Notes under the pieces: model-generated | Database searches by the model: none | Seen by the model: only the letters and a program-made list of their open reading frames with translations | What the model was told of the DNA's origin: nothing | Shown: positions 1 through 10,570 of the stretch, piece by piece | How the letters are laid out: every line of letters begins with the position of its first letter | Position numbering within the stretch: the first letter of the stretch is position 1 | Origin: Mesodorylaimus sp. YZB2_4 | Lineage: Eukaryota > Nematoda > Enoplea > Dorylaimida > Dorylaimidae | Length of the DNA: 64,000 nt | Reading direction: 5' to 3' | NCBI GenBank assembly: GCA_030248295.1 | Contig: JASANH010000846.1 | Span: forward strand, 124,001 to 188,000 | Translations under genes and position numbers: made by a program

Positions 1-375
1 AAAATCAGTCGGTATAATTTATATGCTTGCTTGGCAGGCAAAGTTACTTATGTTCGATTTGGACATACTCACTGTCCTATCCAAGAATACGTCATATAAC
101 TGCAAACCTTAAATGTAGTAACGTATTAAGAAAATACGTGAAATCAGTCTGTTCAATTTATATGGTTGCTGGGCAGGCAAAGTTACTTATGTTTGATTTG
201 GACATACTCACTGCCTCATCCAAAAATACGTCATACAACTGCAAACCTTAAATGCAGTAAGGTATTAAGAAAATACATTAAAGCAGTCTGCATTTTTATA
301 TATTCGCTCGGCAGGCAAAGTTACTTATGTTTGATTCGGACATACTCACTGTCTCATCCAAGAATACGTCATATC
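1..375. repeat. 139-bp tandem repeat, about 2.7 copies
   Basis: The block starting AAATCAGTC at position 2 recurs at 141, and as AAAGCAGTC at 280, which gives a 139-bp period. Copies share landmarks such as GGCAGGCAAAGTTACTTATG and ACATACTCACTG. The array is cut off by the left window edge and ends near 375, where the sequence switches to CAGCTGG. Short open frames across it simply follow the repeat and show no protein family. This is probably a satellite or minisatellite edge. Confidence 0.9.
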
Positions 376-3104
376 AGCTGGAAAGGCAGTGGCATATGTC
401 GCCAGTCGAGCACCTGCTTGCTGTAGGATATGCTCACATTAGGTCTTGTTTTTGTAGACACCTCACTCTGGTGCTTGTTTTGTACAGCGCTCTGTGATCA
501 TTTAAAATGATGTGTGTTGCGGAAAAAGCAATCTTCTAGGTAGTGTTTTTAGGCGGCACAATCCCTCGCTTAAGCCTTTAATTTTAAAAAATGTACTGGT
601 TCTCAATATTTTCTTGCAGGTTTGAGGCTCAGTGAGATTCAGAACGCAGGGATGTATTGCGTGCCTGGCGCTTTTGACACAATGCAAGGGATTGACACTC
701 GCAAGTATTAGTAGCTCTCTTTCAACCCTTCCGTAGTCCGACTCGCAGACTCATATTCTACAGTAGGGGGTTTACGCGTCAGACGTCGTTTGTGATCGAT
801 ATTTCCCGAATGATTAAGATATCGCGAAATCCCATCGTAGGGTTTTCGGTTGCTATGTCCCGCATGCTGGGGTCAAATTTCATCAAATTCCGTCAATCGG
901 TGCCCGAATGGCGCCGAAGAAAGCTTCCCAGAACTTTATAGACCTCGTTTGCAACGTAAAATACTGTAGTTTTGTAGAACTGCGGGAACTATTGTCCAGC
1001 ACAGGTTTCGAAAAGTAGCTATTCGGTGTTACCAACCTTTTGACCAACTAAGGGTTAAAAGTAAACAAGAATTCTTTGATTTTTCCAAATGATGAGTTGA
1101 TAGCCTCCAGTGCTGATGTTCTACTCATGTAACTTTAGGCAAGAAAATTTTAATGCCAACTATGAAGCCGATTTCATTTAATACAGAACTTTTGTTATGC
1201 CTGTTCATTAGAGTTGGTTCCATTGTATGATTTCAAGAAAAATTCATTGAAAACATGGCGGCGTGTCCACGCTAGCTTTTTCTGCCCTGGGCGCAGGTGC
1301 TTTTAGAGGACACTGCTGTTTGAGCACCAAATTGTCTAACTGTTGCCACGTGTTGGTGGGGATTTGATGGGGCAGGATAGTCTCTTGTCCTGATCGACAG
1401 TATATCATTTTGTGCAGTGGATAACCTAGGTTTCACGCTCTAGTAATTGTTTCGTACAGCACTCTGTGAGCCATGGGTCTCGAAGATAAAACGCTGTGAT
1501 TTTATGGGCTTGTGATTGGGTCTATAGAGCATTTGTAAGTCATGAAACAAGCTTTCTTTACGGTCCCTAAACCATTCTGCTTCGTGGGAATGTTTTACCT
1601 GATCACCTTCGGGATTTATTCTGTGCGTCTAGTCAGCAAAGATCTACTATCAAGATATTTGCAAAGATGCATGTAGCTAGATCTACAGCAGCAAAACATT
1701 AAAGCCCTCAAAATTTGTGAATGGGTGTACGGCTGAGCACCGTTTTGATGTAGCATCAATGAATAAATATTTAATCGTCCTAGTAATCGTCCTAGCTGCA
1801 CTGTATCGCAATATTCGCATTTCCCTGGCATTCACTGTTTCCACTGTTTCCTGAACAATCACTTGCGCATTGAGCATTACTCCGGGTCTAATAAGTACCA
1901 CCTGACGTGGCTGGTGACATAAATGAGGCTAGTTGTTATGGTCTTCTTGTCAACCCCAAAACCGCGAGTACATGTGACCAGCCAGTAGCCAGGCAGGATC
2001 TTTCTCGATCACCTTTTGTCAGCCTGGACCGGCCTGCTCCGATAGCGTTCAAACCACATGTACTACCTTTCGCAGTTTCATTTCATGAATTTTTTGATAA
2101 TTTTACTTTTTTCAGTCCCGATTCTTATCCACCCATCTGCTGTGCTCATCGAGGACTGGCTGCGTTCGAGCGCATGACATCCCGAGTGCGAATGGCACCC
2201 TTCTATGCACAGATTCTATTCATACGCGTGCGCTTTGACAATGAGATGAAAAGCAGCGGTCATTGTTTTGTCGCTCGACAAGTGTGACTTCGGCACAAGG
2301 TCGCCGCCCTCCTCAATCTTCCACCAAATCTCTCTCAGACGATGGGTTGACTAAGATTAGGCACCTTTTGCCCGTGTCTGAGTGATAAGTAATACAGCCT
2401 TTCTATCGAACTTCATGTTGTACTGTGATATTTTTTAAAAGTTCTGCTAAAGCAGTAACATTTCAGCGAACATTAGTTCAATTTTTTATGTCATTTATGT
2501 CATTTATTCTTTATTTCAATCTCATTGACTTCCAATATTTTGTTTTTAAGTCAAATTTGATGGTGAGTGAGAAGCAGTATTCTAAAGAACCAAATTTCCT
2601 GCCGTATTTCACGCATTATTTTAGACATTATTTCTTGCATTACAATTTTACAGCATTATTTCTTGCCAATCTTTGCACTCTGTCATTCGCAAACACATCC
2701 GCGTTTGTCGGTCAAAAATGATGATACTTAGGGTAACCGCGAAAAAAATATTTTTCTGTGTTACTGGCCTTGTGAGTCTCATGTTCTCACTTTTAAACGT
2801 GATTTCCATGCATAGGATTTTAGACTCCCTTTCCCATTTCTATGCATCTATATTATGTTAATTGCAGCTCATACAGCGACCCCGTTTTGCTTCTAGCGTG
2901 CAAAAGTGTCAGGACAAGACGCGAGTATCCGCAAACAGTGCCCTCTTACCCACTATTATTGTCAGTCACTCTTCATAATACACCCTTTTTACTATAAACA
3001 CCTTTCTCAACGTCGAATTTCTAAATTTGAAGTTCGCGCCATTTTTTCAAAATTTTTGAATGGGTGTCATTTTTATCTTGCAAGCATAATTGTGGCATCC
3101 TTGT

Positions 3105-3250
3105 GCGGGGGAATCGACCTCGCATCCATGAATTGCAGGCTCAATGTAATAGCCACTAATCAGCGTGCGACCATATCTGAAGTCGGCGAACTGGTGTAAA
3201 GTGTTGGCAGAATATAAACGGTTGGAGTCGAATTTTAAAAAACCGACTTT
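3105..3250 (-). repeat. tRNA-like SINE fragment (second family)
   Basis: Read on the minus strand, the segment contains GAGGTCGATTCCCCCG, which resembles a tRNA B box (GGTTCGANTCC). It shares a following block (tGGTGnAAAGTGTTGG on the plus strand) with the repeat at 25040-25170. Both copies end in an A/T-rich stretch. The copy is old and I cannot fix its exact ends. Confidence 0.5.
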
Positions 3251-3599
3251 TTTAACTGTCCTGTGTTTTTAACTGTTTTTACATCCCTCTCCTGTGAACT
3301 TCAAATAAGGTGTGAGACAAACACCAGCTTGGACAGGGCGGTTTCTAGCTTGGCAAATCCCAACTCGCTGGGCTGGCCCGCCGCCCATGTAGTACTGTGC
3401 GGAACAAGGGGACTGGCATGCTGCATTTGCTGGCTGTTAGGTTCATTCAGCCATTAACACATACTCGTTGAGCGAAGCGAACCTTATGGAAAATCGTGAA
3501 CACTGCGGTTTTTTAAGCGCAATACTGTCTTTTTTGGGCCGAAACCCTATAGCCTTCAGCCGGCCAGCTGTCAAACCTTCTAAGCAAAAATGTGTGGGG

Positions 3600-3850
3600 A
3601 CCAGCTCTCATGGCAGGTTCCCTTTGCGTGTCTCCACTAGGGACCCCTCCACGCGAGGGTACCGACTTCCTCAAACGATGTTGAGCGGGCTTTGAACCCT
3701 GTCAGTGTTTGACGGACCGACAGTCAACTCGTTTGGCTTCCGCCTCTCCACTCGGAGCACCTCGTGGGTACTGGGTGAGTCGCCCACAGTCTGGCGTGCA
3801 GGGTCAGCGAGGGTTGATGGCGGGCGTGCTAATCTGCGCCACGATTGTGA
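3600..3850 (-). repeat. Degraded SINE, main family, tail part
   Basis: It contains GTGTCTCCACTAGGGACCC and CTCCACGCGAGGG, matching the same block in repeats at about 26050, 33838 and 37785. A later block, GTGCAGGGTCAGCGAGGGTT, matches GTGCAAGGTCAGCGAGGTTT at 34000. The tRNA-like head is not recognisable here. Confidence 0.6.
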
Positions 3851-4987
3851 GACGATTCCCCAACTGTGTCGTTTCCCTCACCTTGTCTGGTGAAGAAATC
3901 GACTCACTGAAACATGCGTCGTTCCCCCCACTGGGACGGTTTCCCCACCGTGTCTTTTCCCCCACCATCAGTTTTGAGCAACTCGGCTATTCAAATTTTG
4001 AGCCTTCGTCTAAGAATAAAGCACTCAAGCACAAATCGTCATCAATAGTCCTAGAAGATATAAAATATATCCCTCAAAAAGTTTACGATTTTGTTGTTTT
4101 ATTATTCAATTGCCATGCTAATGCCATGTTGAAATAGCGGCCTTAAAACGTTTGCTCCTTGGGTCACTCTCGCCTGGCCCAAGAGCAGCATCGACCGATC
4201 CGATCCAGCCGATCCGCTTCAAAAAATTTGAGATTGATGGGGATGACGTACTTGGCACTGCGTCCTCGCCAACCTGCTATGCTTCCTCGCTGTCACTCTC
4301 TCTCTGGCATTCAATCCCGCTTCATGCTCTACTCATCTCTCACCTGTGTCCTTTGGAGTAGACTGACAGAGAGTCTGGCCAGAGCCGCGGTGGCTCTGGC
4401 CTAGTCGACCTTGCTCCAAACGCAGATTCTTCTACTCTCACCTCTGAAGCAGTCAAATCATCACCCTCAGATTTAAACCTATTGACTTGACTGCACAAGG
4501 TGAAATTGCAAATCCTCCAATACGTAAAATCTTCCCGATTTCTTCTCCAAACTGATTTCAAATACAACTGACCCACAAACCAGTCCGCAAAAAAAACATG
4601 AATTCATCAAAATTTTACTTCATCACCAAAAAAATGAAAAATCGAAGCTCACGCAAAATCCAAAACCAAAACGGTCAATCAAAAACGTATTTTATGCCAA
4701 ATGACTCAAATGCATTCGTTTCTACTCAGAAAACTTGCCACCATGGAATGAATACTTTCATTATGCCATGCACGAAAACCCGTCAGATCCAGCCGCCCCT
4801 CCCCCATTGCCTCTCATCGTCAATTCCAAAACTGGAATGACCCAACCTACTTTTCCAACCTTAACTATCCCAGCCCATGGCATTAGTCCCTCCCCAAAAG
4901 ACACGCACTTAACCAACATTTTAAGCAATTCAGTTCATTCAAAAAATTGAAAATCATTAAGTGAAATCAGGAAATACTTTGTTAAAT

Positions 4988-7808
4988 TTATTCCTGAAAT
5001 TCGATGTCAGACTGTCCGAAATTCGGCACTGTAACGAGCATCTGCTCTCCTGCCATTCTGCGACCACCACACGAACGATTCTGACGACGATGACCTAGAC
5101 GTTGACTGAGCGACAAAATAGCATCTGAAACAAAAAATATAAAACATTAAAAACCAACTGAGTTTCCCCAACTAACTGTTCATGCCTTCTTCAAATGCAA
5201 AATCGCCTTCCATCGGAACCGCCGCGCAGCTACCATCTTCGTCGCCTCGCATCCGTTTTGCGGGCAATTTCCTGCGCAAATCATTCGGCGGCAACGAACG
5301 CTTCGACGCCAAACGCAACCTCAAGTCATCTTGACCCAACCTTGACGAATCCTTAGCCACCAAGACACCCGACCCATTTTCGTAGAAGCATCGACGACTA
5401 GCACGTTGACGATGTGGTCTATTCTTACCCTTCTTCGGCTGCCCTTTAAAAGGTGGATAGGAACCATGACGATTTGAATTCCGCTGGTTCTGATCGCCGA
5501 GACGTAATTTCGCTGAAATTTTAGGCTCGCCAACAAAAACTTCTTCTTCGTTTCCATCATCGAGATGATCTTCAGGTTGAGCAAACTCGTCATGCTCATT
5601 TTGGACAACCATTTCGTAATCGTCGCCTTCCCACCAGTTAATATCAGAATCATAAAAACCATGATTGTTCCAATTTCGCCGATTCTGATCACCGACTCGC
5701 AAATTAGCCGATAGCTTGGACTCGCCAATAAAAACTTCTTCGTTTCCATCCTCGAAATAATCTTCAGATTCATCAATCTCGACATGTTCATTTTGTGTAA
5801 ACGTATCGTAACCGCCACACTCTTCGACACTCTTGCTTCGGCCTTGTTCTTGTTTAGCATTTCTATTCTGCTCCCACGCAGCGACCGACCACGGCGCTCC
5901 GACTTCCTTCTTCTTCCACCACGGTGCCGTATCAACTTCATCGTTTTCTATGAAGATCGCAGTTTCTTCTGGCAATGGTTCAGGTTCCTTTTTGGCCGAA
6001 AGCCGTTCAAATATGGAACGTTGTTGCACAGACGAATCGTGCGCCCGATCGTCATTTAGATCAGACCATGGAAGATTGCAGACGACGTTGCTATAAGCAT
6101 ATAGGATTGGGTTGACTCGAAATAGTGCCGCTTGTAAAGGCAATGCTGGTTCCAGGCGCGGATATGTCGAGGGACTCACTCGAGCTGGCGTAACCGGCAT
6201 GTTCTGCTGAATATTCGTGTCCACAAATTGCCTGTCGTCAACAAGGCCAGATACCGAAGGAAATAAAAATGCAGGAAATGGTGATAGCGCTGGAGAATAT
6301 CTGGCAGTGATTGGAAATATTGGCGAAGGCGAAGACACTTTTGGCATCTCGAGAAGTAACGCTTTTTGAGCATCTTGATCAATCGATAAAGTCTCGACCG
6401 GACGACTTTGTTGAAGCTCAGGTACAGGAGACCTATCAATATGAGCTTGTGCCGATTTCATAGTTTGAATAGCCTGTTCACCCTTCAACGTCGCCTTTGT
6501 TCCTTGCAATTGTTTCAACATATCCATTAATTCGTTCACTGTTCCAGGATCAGAATTTCGAAGCAGTTTCTCCATTTCTAATAACGTCACTTTTCGGCTG
6601 TCCATCCGTGTCGACAAATCCCTTTCATGACCCCTTTCCGACGACTCATCATTTTGCCCTCGAGATTCTGCATATTCCACATCAAGGCCACATGCTTCCG
6701 CAATACTAGGACGAGGTTTTTTGGCCACATTAGCCACAGATGATAAATTCTTGCCATGATCTTCATCGAATTGATTTATTGAACGAGACGATTTGCATTT
6801 GATCGGTTGTTGACACAGCTTCGATGATTCCGATTTCGATTTCTTCGAGAGCACCCCTTCATCGGGCAGTTTCTTCGTGCGTTCAGTTGTTTGAAAACGA
6901 TCTTGTTGTTCGCGCTCTTTACGTCTGGTCGATAGGATGGTCTCGATCGTACGCAATCGCTCAACGTGTTCCTTCGGCGCCTTTCCGCCATTTAAAGTAA
7001 TAAGTTCCATCTCCTTTTGCAATAACGCACTGACCAATTTTTCCATCAGATCTTCATTCCGGTTGAATAGCGGCGGCGTCTGATCATGGGTTTGTTGAAT
7101 CGTGTTTTGCAAATCGGAGGTTCGAACTTTCGATTCCAATGCATTTTGCCTCGAGGACGTTGAAGTAGATGAGCTCACGATTGATTTATCTTTATTTATT
7201 TCGGCAGAAAAACCAGTCATTTTTGACTCTGGCGTCGTTACCTTCTCTTTTTCCGAAGATTCATCGCACGAAACAGAGGAGTCATTCGAATCATTAAAAT
7301 ATCTTTGAAAATCTCCCGTACAAACTCCCAAAACGTTCAATACCGAGTCAATACTCGGCGTGTCTGAAGATTCGTTCGATGACGGATCGGGAATGATTGG
7401 ACCTGACAAAATACTAGTAACGGCTGTGGCTGCTTTGCGCCAAGCTTTGTCGGCCTCTCGTTTCGTCATTTCCGACATCGTTAACGTCGAATTCGGTTTT
7501 CGTGTTTGACTCGATTCTGATCGTAGTTTCTTAGTACGCGACGAGTTCGTTTTAGATTTTGATTGATCCAAATCGTCGTTTTCCAATCGTCGCCGTGAAT
7601 TTTTAGGCGTATCGATTTGTTCACCGTTTCCACCAGGTTCTTCACACGAATGACTGTAGTTCTGACTGTAACTTTGATTTGATATTTTTTCCCCTGGTTG
7701 AGCGCCCTCGTCTGGCATCTTCCTTCGAAAATGACTCAATGCATTTATTTCATTTTTATCGATTTTTTGATCGGCGTTTAGCAATGTTGAAAATACCGAT
7801 TTGGACAT
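4988..7808 (-). CDS. Large low-complexity protein, possibly eIF4E-transporter (4E-T)-like
   Basis: Two exons on the minus strand: 7808-5177 and 5124-4988, split by a 52-nt intron (GTTAGT...TTTCAG). The splice avoids a stop 3 nt into the intron and adds about 42 residues ending at TAA 4988-4990, giving about 920 aa. The start is the ATG at 7808; the same frame closes upstream at about 7912. The protein is rich in S, K, E and Q. It contains an imperfect duplicated acidic segment near residues 690-800 (QNEH...E.YFEDGNEEVFIGE, later DDGNEEEVFVGEPK) and tryptophan pairs (PWWKKK, NWWEGDD). A stretch near residue 170 (IDSVLNVLG...GDFQRYFN) and a later SIFERLSAKKE resemble short conserved pieces of metazoan 4E-T (P-body mRNA repression). 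I see no N-terminal YxxxxL eIF4E-binding motif. The gene is real; its identity is tentative. Confidence 0.7.
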
Positions 7809-8601
7809 TCTTTCCACAATGAAAAAGGCATTCGTCGGAAAATGGCAGTTTCGGAGTTTGGAAGACGAATCAATCGACGATGAGATTGCATAGAAGACAA
7901 CGAACTAGCACCTGACGATGAGGGATGATGCAAATAGCAGAAATGATGGAACCAAAAAAAAACGAGAACAAAACAAATCAAATTCGGCCAGCCAAGCTCC
8001 GTGTTTCGGTGTTGTGCTCTGACCCAAAGCGGTAAAATTGAGATTCAGGCTAAGGTGGGATTGTCACCCCTTCTCGAGGCAAGAGCTGGCCTGCCCAGTG
8101 TTTGGAGTTGTGTAGAGGCTATTATCGCAATAAGATTATTTTCCTTTTGTAAATGAACAGTGTAGGAAAAACAGCGCAGAGGGTGGGACGAGACACAGAC
8201 AAGTTGGTCTGCAGTGGCAAAACAGACGGCACCAAAATTTTACCTGAATACCTCACCCCCATAAATGCAAGGGGGAAACTTGCGCACGATCTGTGAGAGC
8301 TGGGAGATGGCATGGTGTCATGATCGGTGAGAATAGCTCAAATATTGTGCTTTATAGCAAGGATTTGCTGGTAAGCGCATGAATGACGGGCAGTTACTCA
8401 TGGTCGAACTTTGTGCATTCTCGATCTGACTAAATCAGCCGTTTTTGACACAAGAAACTTTCGGCTTGGCTCCAGTATCGAGATCGAGACCCATCTTCCC
8501 ATCTGCCGCACAGCGTGGAGGTAGCCCCTGAAGAAGAACGGAGTCCACTCGTCGCCAGACCTTCCACGAGTCAGAAACTGTTATGTTTTCAAACGAGTTC
8601 C
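7809..8601. promoter_or_regulatory. Intergenic region between divergent genes
   Basis: This roughly 790-bp interval separates the start of the minus-strand low-complexity gene (ATG 7808) from the start of the PP1-like gene (ATG 8602). It probably holds both promoters and 5' UTRs. I cannot point to a convincing TATA or initiator element. Short open frames inside it have no family match. Confidence 0.4.
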
Positions 8602-9787
8602 ATGTACTCTGGAAAATCCGGCAAGTCCTCGAAGTCGCACCATGGCACGTCGGCATCGCGGCCACAGAATCAGTTGCAGTCGATTCTCGATCGTCTCGTG
8701 GAGCCGAAAAAACTCAAGGCGAATCCGTTGTTGGCGTCAGAAATCAAATTTCTGCTCGGGTCAGTCAAGAAGCAGCTGAAAGTGACCAGGTCGGCTTTGG
8801 TCGAAGTTGATGCGCCCGTCAACATCTGCTGCGATACGCACGGCCAGTACCGAGACGTCCTGCGAATCTTCCACCTCTGCGGATGGCCGCCGGAAAAGAG
8901 GTACCTGTTTTTGGGTAAGTGTGCTTTAACGCGTTGCCAGACAACCAAAGCCCTGAGAATGTCGTCTTTGCAGGAGACTACGTGGATCGAGGACGACGCA
9001 GCATCGAGGTCATGTGCCTGCTGTTCGCCATGAAGCTGACGTACCCGCGCCAGATCTACCTGCTGCGAGGCAACCACGAGGCCAGGGAGATCAACAAATT
9101 CTACGGTTTCTACGAAGAAGTCAAGCAACGATACAGCGAGCAGCTCTGGCACGACTTCAACGTAAGTTGTCTCCTGGTCTTATTCTTACCTAACCCGTCC
9201 TGTTTTAGGAGGTGTTCACGTGGCTGCCGTTGGCGGGTCTGGTTGGAGGGAGCATGTTGTGCATGCACGGCGGGATCCCGACCCAGGAGCTCAGAAGTTT
9301 GGACGAGCTGAGGAGTCTGCCCAAGCCCATCCAGTCGCCCCGAGACAACGAAGTCGTGGCCGACCTTCTCTGGTCAGATCCTTCCGACGACGTTGACGGT
9401 AAGTGCGTCCCACTGAGAGCCCGGTGACACATTTTCTTGATCCTAACACTGTCTTTCTCGTTCAGAGTTCGTCCCGAATCCGCGAGGCTTGGGCCATCAA
9501 TTCGGCGTGGACCAGGTGGACAGTTTCCTCAATAAGCACGGCCTGGAAATGGTGGTTCGAGCGCACCAGGTAAATCTTCAGTTGTTGCCTCTGTGCTGTT
9601 GTTAGCTCGTCTCCTTTTCTAGGTATTCAAAGAAGGCTTCAAGTTTTTCGGTCCATCCAAGCAGTGCGTGACCATCTTCAGCGCACCCAACTACGGCGGC
9701 GAGTTCAACAACAACGCCGCAATCCTGGTCGTCTCGAAAGTCATGGAAATCTCTATGAATGTGCTGGCCCCGTTCAACAAGAAGTGA
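8602..9787 (+). CDS. Divergent PP1-like serine/threonine phosphatase
   Basis: Five exons: 8602-8914, 8974-9161, 9209-9398, 9466-9569, 9623-9787. They join in frame to 319 aa, close to the usual PP1 catalytic subunit (about 330 aa). PPP-family landmarks appear in order: YLFLGDYVDRG (split by intron 1), YLLRGNHEAREIN, MHGGIP, DLLWSDP, VRAHQ, TIFSAPNYGGEFNN. This is the PP1 fold with a two-metal centre that removes phosphate from Ser/Thr. Several positions differ from canonical PP1. The first metal motif reads NICCDTHGQ instead of ICGDIHGQ, so the glycine is lost but Asp and His are kept. APNYCGEFDN has become APNYGGEFNN. The N-terminus is a Ser/Lys/His-rich 20-residue extension. It is either a rapidly evolving paralogue (for example germline-specific) or a PP1 with altered regulation. 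A decayed copy lies directly downstream. Confidence 0.88.
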
Positions 9788-10093
9788 GAAAAGGGAAGCC
9801 GACCACGATCGTGACAACTGCCCCTTCGTTGATCTGACTTGTCTGGTGCCGTTGTTGTCTGTGCAGCGAACTGGTGTTTTCGATGAATGAATGCTCCTAA
9901 TCTGGTGTGCCAGCAAAAAAAGTGCGGATATACATGCACAAACCTACTCGTAATAGCGAGCACGCGACGATGCATTCGAAATCAGTCTACGCACCAGACT
10001 GATCGTGAGATTTCAAAGATTTGTTGTTCCCTAAAGCACTTTTGTCTGCGTTTCGAATGGTTCCGCGTGCGCTCACGCGTTTATGAATGAAAA

Positions 10094-10570
10094 AAGCATG
10101 GCATGACAGTGCCCGGCGGTATCCCGATCAAGACGCTGAGATGTATAGACGACCTGGGATGTGTATCCAATCGCCACGAGGCATCGAAGTGGTGGCCAGT
10201 CTTGTGGTCCATCCCATCAAGGGAAGTTGATGGTGAGCGAGAGATATTTGTGGTCTTTGCTTAGAATGAAGGTCGCTCTGGTCAGTCTGTTCCCAACACG
10301 CGTGGCTCGGATCACGAGAAGCAAGTGGCCACCTCAAGAGCCGCAGTCTGGAAGTGGTTCGTAGCGCATCGAGTAAAGGTCTGCAGTAGATATTGCACTT
10401 GTTTTGCGCTGCCTCACCTATCTGTCCCAGATATTCAAAAAAAGGTACAAGTTCGTCGGCCGCACGATGAGTTCGCAAGTGTCTTCAGTGCACCAAACTG
10501 ACAGTGGCGATCTTGGTCGTCGACCAGAAGATGTCAATGAAGGCGTAGGCCCCGTTGAACAAGCAGGAAC
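10094..10570 (+). pseudogene. Unprocessed pseudogene copy of the PP1-like gene (3' half)
   Basis: DNA-level similarity to exons 3-5 of the upstream gene is visible in the same order. CCCGGCGGTATCCCGA matches CACGGCGGGATCCCGA, and GAAGTGGTGGCC matches GAAGTCGTGGCC. An exon-4 relic includes GGAAGTGGTTCGTAGCGCAT. An exon-5 relic runs from ATATTCAAAAAAAGG through TCTTCAGTGCACCAAACT to CCCCGTTGAACAAGCAG. Splice-site relics remain (GATG|GTGAG and TGTCCCAG|ATATTC), so it arose by genomic tandem duplication and not by retroposition. The frame is broken by many substitutions and indels. Exons 1-2 are not detectable. Confidence 0.8.

Larger units (their letters stand above)
376..4987. other. Gene-free stretch with degraded repeats
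   Basis: I see no open frame with a recognisable domain or convincing splice chain here. The stretch is AT-rich in parts (2400-2700, 4590-4990) and holds two degraded interspersed repeats, near 3105-3250 and 3600-3850. A strong-looking Kozak context around 4738 opens only a 71-codon frame with no family resemblance. It lies just beyond the stop codon of the minus-strand gene at 4988. Confidence 0.6.

Noticed and set aside
4735-4950. 71-codon frame with a strong Kozak-like GCCACCATGG start
   Set aside because: No family resemblance, low complexity, and it lies in the 3' flank of the opposite-strand gene.
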